Counted from the first letter of the stretch, positions 34,370 to 47,043 are shown. The stretch: DNA of 64,000 nt from Sphagnum magellanicum (GCA_021904315.1 CM038915.1:13764001-13828000); one strand, 5' to 3'. Notes: generated by a model not told the origin, from the sequence alone. A program made the numbers and translations.

Positions 34370-35085
34370 ATATGTATGTGGTTGGGTGGAGTGCAAGCTT
34401 GAAATGGGGAAATTTAGAGTTTGCAACACTTTTATGTATGTGGGTGAGTGCATACTTGAAATGGGGAATTTTAGAGTTTGCAACATTTCTATGTATGCGG
34501 GTGAGTGCAAACCTGAGATGGGGAAATTTAGGGTTTGCAACATTTTATGTATATGGGTGGGTGCAAACTGCAAACTTGAAATGGGAAACTTCAGATTTGC
34601 AACATGTTGTGTGTGTGTTTGTTTGTTGCCAACTTCAAGCTTGAAATGGGAAATTTAGGGTTTGCAACATTTTATATATGTATATGGGTGGGTACAAAAC
34701 TACAAGCTTGAAATGGGAAACTTTGGATTTCCCAACAATTTGTGTGTGTGTGTGTGTGTGTTTGTTGCCACCTTCAAACTTGAAATGGGAAATTTAGGGT
34801 TTGCAACATTTTATGTATGTATATGGGTTGGTACAAAACTACAAGCTTGAAATGGGAAACTTTGGATTTCCAACATTTTGTGTGTGTGTGTGTGTGTGTG
34901 TGTTTGTTGCCAACTTCAAACTTGAAATGGGAAAATTTAGGGTTTGCAACATTTAATGTAAGTATATGGGTGGGAACAAAACTACAAACTTGAAATGGAA
35001 AATTTATAAGTGGCAACACTTAATGTGTATGTGTGTGTGTGTGTGTGTGTGTAATTTGTAAACTTGAAATGAGAAATTTGGAGTT
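34370..35085. repeat. Minisatellite with higher-order structure
   Basis: About eleven units of 57-72 bp, each opening with CTTGAAATGGGAAA and a TTTGCAACA core. From about 34575 two unit types alternate: one ends in (GT)n plus GTTTGTTGCCAACTTCAA, the other in TATATGGGTGGGTACAAAAC. This gives a dimer of about 139 bp. The array ends about 45 bp before the P4-ATPase ATG, so it occupies the proximal promoter or leader. Frames open through it are repeat artefacts. Confidence 0.9.
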
Positions 35086-35128
35086 AAGAAATTTAGAAAT
35101 TTAGGGGGAAAAAAAAAGAGAAAAAAGA

Positions 35129-36896
35129 ATGGCAGAAAAGAAAAATGGGTTAAGATTAAGCAAGATGCTCTCATTTACTGATTGTATCAAGGTGCAAGGT
35201 GAAGAAGTCGAGGACACCGATGCAAGTGTGAATGAAGGAGGAGGAGGAGCTGAGGGGTTTAGTCGGGTTGTGTTTTGCAATCAATGGCAAAGACATACGA
35301 AGCCTCCTTACATCTACCGATCCAATTATGTGTCCACCACAAAGTATAATCTTCTTTCCTTCTTCCCCAAAGCATTATATGAGCAATTCCGAAGAGTAGC
35401 AAACCTTTACTTCCTTCTTGCCGCCGCAATCTCATTAACACCCGCAACACCGTATTCACCACTTAGCCTAATTGCACCCCTTACATTCGTTATTGGAGTG
35501 AGTATGGCCAAGGAAGGCATTGAAGATTGGCATCGATTTTTGCAGGTAAAATTGTTTTTTTTATAATAAATATATATTTTTAAATAAATAAATTTTATTG
35601 GGCTTATATTATGTTTGAATTAATCATTGGTAGACTAATTTAATTTGCTTATATCAATACATTAATCTTGTTTTACTTACTCAAATCCACCCCAAAAAAA
35701 GCCCAACTTTAAAGTAAAAAACTTCTTTTGGGGAGGGGGGGAGTGAACAAAGGTGAAATTAGTAGCAAATAGGCGATATAATCTTTGATTATTATGACAC
35801 AATGCGAATTGAATTTCCGAAGAGTCTTGGCCCCAAAATTGTTGCTTTTGTGGGTTATGGTTGAATGTAGGATAAAGAGATCAATGCGAGGATAGTAATG
35901 GTATATGTGAGCAAAGAAGCACAATTTAAAGAGACAAAATGGCAAGATGTGAAAGTCGGGAATGTGGTTAGGGTCGAGAAGGACAAGTTCTTTCCTTCGG
36001 ATCTCTTGATGCTTTCTTCGAGCTATTTGGACGGGGTTTGTTACGTGGAGACTATGAATTTGGATGGCGAAACGAACTTGAAGTTGAAGAAATCGCTCGA
36101 ATGCACGGTCGAGTGTGACGAAGATGCCAAATTTGCAAGCTTTAGTGCGGAAGTGAAATGCGAGGATCCAAACCCTAGTTTGTACACTTTTATTGGCAAT
36201 ATGGAGTACGGAGGAGAGGTTTTGCCGATCGGGCCACAACAAATTTTGTTACGGGATTCGAAGCTCCGCAATACTCAATACGTATTCGGTGTCGCCATTT
36301 TTACGGGTCACGACACGAAAGTGATGCAAAATGCAACGGATGCGCCCTCGAAACGGAGCGGAATTGAGAAGAAAATGGACTCCGTCATCTATTTCCTTTT
36401 CAATGTCTTGCTTCTTATAGCTACTGGAGGCTCCATCGTATTCGGCATTCGAACAAAAGACGATTCACCTATGTGGTGGTACTTACAACCGGACACCACG
36501 ACCGCCTACTATAATCCCAAAAAACCCGCCATGGTCGGAATATTGCATTTTGTTACCGCGCTTATTCTTTATGGTTACCTCATCCCCATCTCTCTTTATG
36601 TTTCGATCGAAATCGTCAAATTGCTTCAAGTTTGGTTTATAAACAACGACCTTAAAATGTACCACGACGAAACCGACAAACCGGCTAGTGCTCGGACTTC
36701 CAACTTGAATGAAGAACTTGGGCAAGTGGATACAATTCTTTCCGACAAGACCGGAACACTCACTTGCAACCAAATGGACTTTTTGAAATGCTCGATTGCC
36801 GGTGTGGCCTACGGTCGAGGGGTGACCGAAGTGGAAAAGGCCATTGCTCGGAAGCTAGGGCAAGACTTGTCCTTGTTGGAAGGTGCTAGTGAGGAC

Positions 36897-36931
<35 letters not shown>

Positions 36932-39900
36932 GGGGTTTGGGAAGAGCCCTAAACAACAAAAAATTAAGGGTTTTAATTTCAAAGATGTCCGCCTAATGAA
37001 CGGGCAATGGTTGAAGCAACCCGACTCGGAAAAGATTGAATTGTTCTTCCGCATCCTCGCAATTTGTCATACCTCAATTCCCGAACTTGACGAAGCCACC
37101 GGCAAAATAAGTTATGAGGCCGAGTCTCCCGATGAGGCATCTTTTGTGGTCGCCGCAAGGGAGTTTGGATTCGAGTTTATTAAACGCACACAAAATAGTA
37201 TTTTTGTCAAAGAGAGGAATCGAGCATCCGGCAAAGGCATTGTGGAAAGGCTAGCAAGTTTATAACACCCTCTTTTTCTTGTTACGTTTTTTTTTTCATT
37301 TTTTTTTTTTGGTGGTCATTGCCGGTATAGATTTTAGCTTAGCAATAAAAAGATTATAAACCAATTAGGTCATACAATGTGCATCCATTTACTTCAAAAT
37401 AGAGCTAAACTTTGTAAATAGGAATATGTGTATATATATATAGATAACATACACATTCCTTTTGACAAAAAAAAATTAAAAATAAAAATAAATAAAATTA
37501 TATAGATATATATATGAAACAAAATAAATGGCTAAAACTTAATTGTGGTTTTGCCATATTTTTTTTGTTTTCATGAAGGTATGAAATGAAGCATGACTTT
37601 GTGCATGTTGAATGTAGGGAATACAAAATTCTCAATTTATTGGAATTCAATAGCACTCGGAAACGCATGTCATGTGTTGTTAGGTTTCCTGATGGCCCAC
37701 TCATGCTTATGTGTAAGGGTGCGGATAGGTGAGCTATTTTTTTAATTAATTACCTTTTTTTCCAATTTTTTGTCCCACTTGAAATACACATGTAAATGTG
37801 TATAATACACAATTAACATAGCCCATCTAATGGTCCTTTTTTTTTCCAAATTTTAAAGTAATTTTTTCGGTAAAAGTGGTAAAATTTTGATGAAAAATCA
37901 CATTTTATATATTTAAAATTATTCAAAATTTTCCTTCAATTAGTTTTTTCATAAATGTCAAAAAGTTTCACCACAAGACAACAAAAAAAATATATTTAAA
38001 ATAAAATAAAATAGTGACCCTGTCACTGTTATTTGCAACATTAATTGATCATTTTGTTCATATTTCCATTTTCATGTACACATGTTGATAATTTTGTCTT
38101 TGCAACCATTTTTGTGATGTTTCAGTATTATTTATGATCGGTTGAGTAAGATCGGCAAGGTCTATTGGGAAACAACTAAAATGCATCTTGCAAAGTACGG
38201 CGATGCCGGATTGAGGACACTTGCACTCGCCTATCGAGTATTGGAAGAGGCGGAATACGCCGAATGGAACGATCTGTTTCACACAGCCAAAACAACAATT
38301 GGCCACGATCGGGATGCACTATTGGATGCCGCTTCAGATTTAATTGAGAAGGAGCTTACACTCGTTGGCGCAACCGCTGTGGAAGACAAATTGCAAATTG
38401 GGGTCAGTGTTTTTTTTTGTTTTTTTTTTTTTGGACAAAATATTGGGAAACTTCCATTTTTCTAGTGTAAAATTTGACTAATTTTGCTATAATTTTGGGG
38501 GGAAATTTTTTCCATTTTGTAATCTCTCACAAAATTTGGAAAAAATAATAATTTCCTCGTTGGTTTGGTTTTTGGAAACTCATCTTATTTTTAAAATATG
38601 CCAATATTTTAGAATTATGAAGATATGATTTTATGATCCAATTACATAAAAAAATTTGCAACATTAAATCTTTAGAAAAAAAATTTATGGTTGAGGAATT
38701 TTTTTTTGCATTAAATATTTTTATAAATAAATAAATAAATAAATAAAAATATTGGAAACCTTGAGGATTTTGATGTTTTAGAGAAATGTTTTGGCATTCC
38801 AGGTTCCCGAGTGCATTGACAAACTTGCACAAGCGGGTCTCAAAATATGGGTATTAACCGGTGACAAGCAAGAAACGGCTATTAACATTGGGTAAGTATG
38901 GCCTAATCTTATTAACAAAAAAAATGCTTGAATTATTCAGATGAAAATGAAGGCCAAAACACTTATAAATTATTACCCTCCCTTTTTTTTTCCTTCAATT
39001 TTTTGGTTAATTTTCTAAAATTCATTTTATTTTCTATTTTCTTACAATATGAAAGTTGTCGCATTTCCTACATTTAATGAGTTACAAATGATATAGAGGG
39101 TTTTTTCTTCTTTTTTTTTTCTTTTTTTTGGCTAAAAAATCAAAAGCCTTGCGTTTTCTCTCCATATAGATTTGCATGTAGTTTATTGCGACAAGGAATG
39201 AAACAAATAATTATCAGCTTGGAAAATTCGGATGTAAAGGCGGCCGAAGAATTTGGGGACAAGGCGAGCATTGCAAAAGTGAGTAGCAATTAAAGTTCTT
39301 GTGAAGCAAGGTTTTATTATTATTTTTTAAAATATAATTATATTTATAATTGTGATATTGAAAATTTGGTGAAATTTTTTCCGCTAAAAAAAAAATAAAA
39401 AAAGATATATATATATATGAGGAAACCTAGATCTTTGATTTTTTGATTTTTTTTTTTTTTGGGGTGCCATTTTTTGTTAATTGTAGGTGTCGGTGGATAG
39501 TATCACACGTCAACTTGCACAAGGTTTTGAGCTTGTTTCAAAGGATTCCGATGAAGACGCAGCGTATGCATTGATAATCGATGGCAAGGCATTGATTTAC
39601 GCCCTTGCGGACGACATGAAAAACTTGTTCTTACGTCTAGCGGTTTTATGTGCATCCGTTGTTTGTTGTCGAGTGTCACCCAAGCAAAAAGCTTTGGTAA
39701 CAACAATTCTAGTCACTAATTTCCTAATTTGGAATTTTATTTATCACTTTTTTAACATATTTCTTCAACATAGACAAAAACCAAAACAAAACAAAAAATG
39801 TTTAAACAATCAACGTGTTGATTAAAAACTTCCAAGTTTTTTGAAACCATTATCAAAATTTTAAATAATTATATATTTTCAAAAACGGGAAGAATATTGA

Positions 39901-42861
39901 CACGTCAAAATTTAAAATTTGAATTAAAAATAGATCTCAACTAGTTGCATTTTCAAAAATTAAGTTAATAGATAAATTCAATTCAAAAATTAACTCGAAA
40001 CTTAAATGCCTCAACTTCGGAATACAACCATAAATGACTAATTGATAAGCTTGGACTAATCAACAAAGCTTAAGCCTAGAAATTCACATAATTCCTTTAC
40101 CCCAAGAAAAGAAAATTTCCAATGGCTCTTAGCTCTCATGCCAACTTCAATTATTTTTTCAATCTTTATATGATTCATAATTATGTAACTTTTTTTAATT
40201 AAAAATTTAGGGTTTTAGAATTTAAAATTATGAATTTTGATGAATTTTTTAGTTATGAATTATGAATTATGATGTGATTACAAACATTGTGAGAAATGAT
40301 GAAATTTGCTATTAAGTTTGTTAATTAAGTTTGTCCCTTATCTCAAATCTTACATAATATATCATTTATTTGGTTTATGACCTAATAATATATCAACACC
40401 TAACATTCTAAGTTCCAACCCATGGTTTGTAGATAACTAGGTTGGTCAAGGTTGGTACGCGCAAGGCTACATTGGGCATAGGGGATGGTGCTAATGATGT
40501 TGGCATGATCCAAGAAGCTGATATTGGTATTGGCATTAGTGGTGTTGAAGGAATGCAAGTAAATTTTCACTACAATTAAACTATGAACATGGTGGGGTGG
40601 GAATTTGGTCAATTATATTTCATAAATTAAATTATGACATGATAGTATATATATACTTTTCTTTTCTTTTTTTTGCACTTTTTGTTGTAAAAAATTTGCT
40701 AAAATTTAGAAAAAAATTTAAAATTGTCCAAAGTTCTAAAGTGACAAAATTTGTTGAAGTTTTTTTTTTCATTGAATAGATATCATCATATTTTAGAGTT
40801 TCAAAAATCATCGTTGATGCATGGATTGTTTTGAGGAACAATGTTTGATCATGGCAGGCTGTTATGGCTAGCGATTTTGCAATTGCCCAATTTCGGTATT
40901 TGGAACCATTGCTCATGGTGCATGGCCATTGGTGTTATAAGCGTATTTCTCTCATGGTACAATAATCTCATTAGTTAACACAAAATGCAAAATTGCCTTC
41001 AAGTTTTCATTCATCATCATTCAACAACACATGAACCCAAATTCATATTGTCTTGGGAATATGGTAAAGCCCTAGGGTGAGGAGCATTCCCGAAATAAGG
41101 GCCCTAGGATAGGTGGTAGCCAAAGTCCAACGTCGCCTCTTAAGAATGTGCCCCACCCTTTGGCTTTACCTAAGGTTATCATGAACCTAAACGATAGGTA
41201 CATCATGAGGCATATGAGGGAACGGGACATTGTGCCTCCTCCTTAAGAGTTGAAGAGATCTTATGCCTACTTAGGGATCTTAGGCATAGGCATAAGATCA
41301 CCCTAATCCTTGAGGAGTAGGAATTATTTGCATCCCCTCTTGAGGAGGGATCCTCTTCATGGATATAGAGTGTTGTCCAAATACACTTGGACATGTTCCC
41401 AATGCTTTATATTGTTGAAACCCATGTCTTGTGTGCTTTTTTGTCTCTTGTATACCCTAATAATATTTTATTTTATTTCTAAAATATTTTCAAAGATTCT
41501 TCAATTTCCTTCACAAAATTTTGATTTTTTTGAAATTTTTAAACATTTCTGAAAATAATATAATTTAGTGTTGAACCTTTCAAGGGACTATGGTACTTTG
41601 CTAAACAAAATCGGACTTGGTTGTAGGTTTGTTATTTCTTTTACAAGAACATCACCTTTGGCCTTACTATCTTTTACTACGAAGCATGCACAAACTTCTC
41701 CGGGCAGACCGGATATAACGATTGGTATATGTCCCTATTTAACGTTGTCTTCACGTCTTTGCCGGTTATGGTGTTGGGTATTTTTGAACAGGATGTCGCC
41801 TCAAACGTTTGTTCAGAGGTTAGTTTTAAAATTAATAATATATATTTAAAAATATTTTAAATATTAATAGGTTGATTAAATATTAATTAATTAATTAATT
41901 AAAAAATTGATCAAATGACTTTGGGTTGATTTTGATGATATTGATACAAGCATATTTTTCCACCTAGTTCCTTGTGTTTTCTCTCTATCTATGTGAGGCT
42001 TATCTCACACATGTTGGGAACATAGTTAGAGCCATCCATCCTACAACCCTAATTTCATGCAACTAACTCTATACAATAACAAGAGGAGTGAATTTTCATC
42101 CCTTAGTGTAACTTGAGTAGGATGTTGTGACATTTGATGTTCTATTCTAAAATTGGATGAAAATTGTGGGTTGCGTTGTAAACTTGTCTTCGAAGTTCCC
42201 AGCTTTGTACCAACAAGGCCCGCACAACTTATTTTTCCGTTGGTCTCGAATATTAGGATGGATGTTAAATGGTGTTTATAGCTCGCTCGTAGTCTTTGCA
42301 ATTGTCACAATCGCCTTGAAACTTGAGGCGTATGACATCGAAGGCCATAACGCGGGGATGGACGTGTTGGGTGCCACAATGTATTCATGTATTGTTGGGG
42401 TGGTCAATTTCCAATTGTTTATGACTCTAAGTTATTACACATGGATTCAACATGTAGTTATTTGGGGTAGTATATCCTTTTGGTACGTATTTTTGGCCGT
42501 CTATGGGTCGTTGCCTTCGACATTTTCTACGACCGCGTACAAGGTTTTGGTCGAAGCTCTTGCTCCGGCACCAATCTATTGGCTTCTCATTTTGTTGGTT
42601 CCGTTAACATGCATTTTCCCTTATGCTACTTTTCAATCCTATCGACGAATGTTTCGGCCGATGGATCACCACTTGATTCAAGAGATTCGACATCTACGGA
42701 AACATGTGAAAGAACCTGAAGAGTATAAGTATCAAAACAAACAAGCTGTTAGAAAAACATCCATTGGGTTTACCGCTCATGTGGATGCTAGAGTGAGCTT
42801 TGAAAGAAAAGCTTCTCGGCTTAGTAGAATGGAAACAAGTATTACAAATTCTAACAAATGA
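35129..42861 (+). CDS. P4-type phospholipid-transporting ATPase (ALA-type flippase), 11 exons, 1224 aa
   Basis: Flips phospholipids from the outer to the cytosolic leaflet at Golgi, endosome or plasma membrane; family members act with an ALIS/CDC50 subunit. Exons: 35129-35545, 35871-37249, 37618-37728, 38126-38402, 38803-38891, 39170-39278, 39487-39696, 40433-40558, 40858-40956, 41627-41818, 42196-42861; all phases agree. The length is typical. Landmarks: [20 protein letters not shown] near the N-terminus, DGET (204-207), the P4 signature [12 protein letters not shown] in TM4, phosphorylation motif DKTGT (Asp 431), [12 protein letters not shown] and KGAD in the N domain, TGDK (747-750), GDGAND (881-886), [14 protein letters not shown] near the end. 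It resembles the ALA4-12 group. An in-frame (AAT)n run encodes nine Asn in the N domain. Intron 2 (37250-37617) has a GC donor. Intron 9 carries a repeat insert. Confidence 0.95.
36903..36930 (+). repeat. (AAT)n microsatellite within the flippase coding sequence
   Basis: Encodes nine consecutive Asn in the variable part of the nucleotide-binding domain. It keeps the frame. Confidence 0.9.
41040..41575. mobile_element. Probable unclassified repeat insert in flippase intron 9
   Basis: Intron 9 (40957-41626) contains a GC-richer segment (about 41040-41440) unlike the other introns, with GTAAAGCC near 41063 and its inverse GGCTTTAC at 41161-41168. The end of the intron (41541-41571) matches the dispersed motif at 6233-6261. 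No protein motif is visible. Confidence 0.4.
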
Positions 42862-44262
42862 AAAAAAACACCTTGACAAAAAATGTCCCAAAAAATCTTG
42901 ATGGTTTCAAATTAAAACATCATCTTTCAATAGGCAATTGTCATATAAGAGTAATAAAAAAAAGATTGCTAAGATTTTCATGAGTAAAATATAATGTGTG
43001 TGTATGTCTGTGGAAATCGCAAGCAATTTTTTCTCATAAACAATAGAGTTATTCAGAAAGTGACTCAATTAAGGGGCAAGAACAGCCAGTTTCGCATAAA
43101 AGGGTATCAAACGCGTAATTGGCAATGAAAATTTTAGAAAACGAAATAACTTGGATCCAAACTAGTTTTTTCACCAATTGTGGTGGTAAATTGAGTTTCA
43201 TCGTCTTTCCTTTTTCCTGGGCGCCTCCACTGTTGCTAGGTATATTTTCACTGCTCCTACCTGTACAAATACTGTAATTAGTCTTAAACCTTGTGCATTA
43301 AATGCTGAGTTTCAGCATTTCATATTGAGATTTAATATAATTTCCTTACTTTGCGGATACCACTGAAAGAGAGGATAGGGGGAGAAAGCAGGCCCAAAGA
43401 GAGGGTGACTATAGGGATAACTCTAATATGTATGGTTCGATAAATGGTTCAATAGTAGCTTGCATGTAAACATTTATTAGAGCATCACTAGTTGTCTTGT
43501 CCATAGTGATATGGATGAAGTACAACCTTTAAATAGATTCAATTTGGTCCTGTAAATTTACTTCCAATATAGTGATCTCAAAAGGGCTAGCAAAAGAAAA
43601 TGACCACTTTCAATTGTCTAATTGTAATGATTTCTCCTTTTATGTTGTCTAAACATGGGAAAATAATTAACACTCTACAATGATATAATAAACATTGGTA
43701 GAAGACAAAATAATGGAAACGCCTGGAGAAGTTGTGGTTTTTTTTTTTTTTTTTTAAATTTAAAAGAAATAAAAATTTGGCGATTTTGTGTTATAGCAAA
43801 AGTGACGACGATCCACAGGAAGATTTAGCCCAATTTGGCTACAAGCCTAATAAATATGAAAGTAAATTCTTTGAAACATCCTTCTACACTTTGGGCTACC
43901 CTACTTGAACCATGTACAGAAATCTGGCGATTTTTCATTATTTTTTTATTGAATTATGGCTATTGATAATTTCAAAAAACACTCGATTTGCAGCATTAAT
44001 TAGCATTAAATGATGACTGTTCTAGGTGGGCTATAGCATTTTTACAAAAGTTCTACTACAAGTGGCGACCAAGGAAGTGCCTAAGTGTATAGATGTGGCC
44101 AATTTAATTTAATTTTTTTCGAAAAATGGCGAAAGAAAACCAAATTTTTCATGTTGGTTTTTTGCATTTTCTAGGGAAAAACAATTTTCACCAAGTTTGT
44201 GAAATTTCACCACCCGAAAAAAAATAAAAATGAAAATTGTAGAAAGTTTTGAAATCAAGACC
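42862..44262. other. Intergenic, no gene
   Basis: AT-rich, with poly(T) runs (about 43738-43755). No supported exon or RNA gene. Confidence 0.55.
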
Positions 44263-44330
44263 TTAAGCTGGATTTGAACCGTTGATCTTGAGCTTTCCAG
44301 GCGGGAGGAGCCGAAGCCAGCAAGCTACTT
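44262..44330 (-). other. tRNA-like A-box/B-box pair, possible SINE head or tRNA relic
   Basis: The minus strand has GGTTCAAATCC (plus 44270-44280), a perfect B-box, and 47 bp upstream TAGCTTGCTGGC (plus 44316-44327), an imperfect A-box; this spacing is close to that of a tRNA gene. No convincing acceptor or T-stem pairing is present, so it is not called a tRNA. Confidence 0.25.
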
Positions 44331-44712
44331 GTGAGTGCCAATCCCAGTAGGGTTTAGGGTTTATAGAGAACGAGAGCGGGGCGCTGGAATCGCGAACCGG
44401 AACAAGAAGAAGAAGAAGAAGCAGCAGCAGCATGGAGATGCTTGTGCGATTCTTAAAACAAACTGCGCTCCAAACTGTCGCTACAGTCACACCCAATTCC
44501 AACAAAAGAAAGAAAAGAAAAAAAAGATTCCCTACTACTTTTGCCAGAGTCACTGCCAGGCTCGACGTGATTCTGGATACCGTCAAGCTCCCGCGCAGCA
44601 GCAGTAGGCTAGTTAGCAGCAGCAGCAGCAACAGGGACAGCAGCATCTCCTCCTCAGAGTGTATGTAGTAAAGGAAGAAGCTCGCAGATAGATCTACCGT
44701 GGGTTCCCGGTA

Positions 44713-45656
44713 ATGGGTGGATTTAAACTGGGTATGAATCTGGGTATGATTCTCTTGTTGCTGCTGCTGCTGCTCCTACAAGTGCTGCTGCATGGAGCGC
44801 AAGCGGTGAACTATGTTGTGGGTGGAGAAACCGTCCAGTGGTCTCTTCCTCAAAGTACTGGGAACAATGCCAGTTTCTACACCACATGGGCAGCAAGCAA
44901 GACGTTCAAAGTCGGTGACGCTCTCAGTACGTGAACTTGTGTTATTACCCCAGCTTGCCACATTTGTTTGTCTTTTGTTGACCGAATTAATGGCGGTAGA
45001 TCACTAGATCTGAGATTTGTTTCTACACCCCAACATAGATTTTTTATTTTTTTTGTGATCAAGTTCTTTATCAAACTAAAAGTTCTGGTCTGTGTAAGCG
45101 GGATCAGAAGGACCTCGAGAGTTAGACTGATCGTTTCCAGGATTCTTGAGTTTGGAGATCAGCAGTGCTTACAATATTTTAGACCAGATCTCATGTTTTT
45201 TTTTTTGGTTGTTGTTGTGCAGTTTTCATATACACGGCAGGTGCTCACGATGTGTTACAAGTGCGGTATCCTTCAGACTTCAAAGCATGCAACACTCAAA
45301 ATCCGATCAGCTTCAATAACTCAGGATATACTGTGATTCCACTCACAATGACTGGTAGTTCCTACTTCATGTGTGGCATTCCTGGGCATTGCGTGCAAGG
45401 CATGAATCTGGAAGTGGTAGTCATGACATCAGAAGAATCAGCCCCTTCTCCCAACTCTCCGGGCACTGCCAATTCTCCCCTTCCCATCTCCCAGGGTGGT
45501 CCCACCTCTCCTCCTCCTACTGCTATAACTGTTGAGGCACCTGCTGCCCAACAAGGAAATGGCGCAATTCTGCAACCACCAGCTTCCACGGTAACACTAT
45601 TCGTGGGCGCTGCTGCTGCTGCTTTGTTGGGGTGGGTGGTAGTGTCCTTGCTTTAG
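44713..45656 (+). CDS. Phytocyanin (plantacyanin/uclacyanin-like blue copper protein), GPI type, 215 aa
   Basis: A secreted, membrane-tethered blue copper protein, probably involved in apoplastic redox or cell-surface signalling. Exons 44713-44926 and 45223-45656, phase 1 junction. Residues 1-31 form a signal peptide with a long Leu run. The mature domain starts at about VNYVVGG. Copper ligands are visible: His 80 (AGAHDV), Cys 122, His 127 and Met 132 (FMCGIPGHCVQGM); Cys 94 and Cys 128 form the expected disulfide. The axial Met points to the uclacyanin/plantacyanin class, not stellacyanin (Gln) or early-nodulin-like proteins that lost the ligands. A Pro/Ser/Thr-rich linker (about 145-195) and a C-terminal hydrophobic tail (LFVGAAAAALLGWVVVSLL) indicate a GPI anchor. 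Confidence 0.92.
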
Positions 45657-46184
45657 TGTGGAGGTGATCTTGAAGGTTTTCTGTGAGGCATTGATCAAGC
45701 AACTAGGATTCACAATAATTTGTGTGAACCCATCATGATTTCTTTCTTCAGTGGCAGAAAGTTTCAAAGATTGTTGTCAAATCAAAATGTTATGTGAATA
45801 AGATTGTTGAAGTGTACAATATTATTATTGCTACAGATTTTTTTCCCTTATCAATAATCTACAACCTCCAGGAGCTGATGGAACAAAAGACACAGAATCT
45901 TTCCATGACCTTTGAATATTGTCAAGAGTTTATGGCATCAAAAAAACTCCAATCTTTCTTCCTCCTCGTTGAAAAAAAGGACTAACCCATTTGCAGTACT
46001 TGAATCTTGGTGCTTGATTGCCTGCGACCTACTACTACGCGGATCGATCGTCACACATTCTTCCGCGATGCGCAGAGATTTCTTTCCTTGTGCGCCGACA
46101 TCGGCATTCATGCGCGCCTCGCACTTCCCTTGCAGGCATATGCTTCTTCCTGGGGTTGGCGACGGAGCATCCAGCGGATGAATG
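45657..46184. other. Intergenic, no gene
   Basis: Phytocyanin 3' region followed by the flank of a repeat array. The open frames at 45.9-46.3 kb on both strands have no family signature. Confidence 0.5.
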
Positions 46185-46665
46185 TACATCCATGATATCG
46201 TTTTTCATCCATAATCAGCACCATACCATCATAGGGAGAGAACGAACGAATGAATAACATCCACGTGGGTTCGCGTGGTCTATTGGCCAAGAGAAACTAA
46301 CGGATGACTGTTCTCCATGAGAAACGTTCTTTCATCCATAATCAGTTGCATCCCACCATAGGAAACAACGAACGAACGAACGACATCCACGTAGGCTCGC
46401 GCGTCTGTTGTCCATGAGAGACGTTTTTTTCCAATCGATAAGCAGCCCAGCATCCAATGGATGACTGTTCTCCTTGAGAACGTTCTTTCATCCATAATTA
46501 GTAGCATGCCCATTTCAGAACGAACGAATGAACAAATGTATGACATCCACGTAGCTTAATGGACAATATGTTTTAGTAGATCCCGTCAGCCATGGGAGAG
46601 AGAACCGAACGAATGAATGATAACATCCACGTAGATCCGCGTCCTTGACAATAATCTGGGCTTTT
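46185..46665. repeat. Diverged tandem array, about four units of 125-160 bp
   Basis: Each unit has TTCATCCATAATCAG (about 46205, 46331, 46488), a GAACGAACGAATGA-type run (about 46238, 46368, 46519, 46602) and ACATCCACGT (about 46257, 46383, 46543, 46624). The array lies 380-860 bp upstream of the FNR start codon. Confidence 0.8.
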
Positions 46666-46683
46666 GTGGATAACACCACGTGG
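46261..46683 (+). promoter_or_regulatory. Five ACGT (G-box-like) elements upstream of FNR
   Basis: CCACGTGG at 46261-46268 and 46676-46683 are perfect G-box cores. CCACGTAG occurs at 46387-46394, 46547-46554 and 46627-46634. Four belong to the tandem units; the fifth is outside. G-boxes bind bZIP/bHLH factors such as HY5 and PIFs, which regulate photosynthesis genes, so a role in FNR control is plausible but inferred. Confidence 0.5.
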
Positions 46684-47043
46684 CAACACGGGGGCGACCC
46701 AGAACCTTGGCCAGTCCTTTTTGTGGGGTAATTCTAGTTTCACTTTCCCAAGCTTATTTCTTACCACCGGTAACTCTCTCTAGGTTACGGTTGCCAAAAC
46801 TTACCGCCAACTGTTACCGTTGTTACGGCGGTAAAAGACAGGTCTCTTCTCTCTTGTTCTTGTTCAGCGCAGTTGTGCAAAGAGCGCAGTTGTTTTGCGA
46901 AGGAAAGAGAGAGAGAGAGCGAGACAGAGATCGAGGTCTGCAGAGGAGGATTAGTGTATTTTTCAGGCGATTACGGGAGCATTTTGTTGCTGTTTTGTTG
47001 GAGATTGAAGTCCTTTTGGAGCGCGGAGTGAAGTTGGGAAGCC

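Noticed and set aside
34232..35019. Several open frames of 60-118 codons on both strands
   Set aside because: They are repeats of the minisatellite unit read in different frames.
44270..44327. A tRNA gene on the minus strand
   Set aside because: The A and B boxes are spaced correctly, but the T-stem and acceptor stem do not pair.
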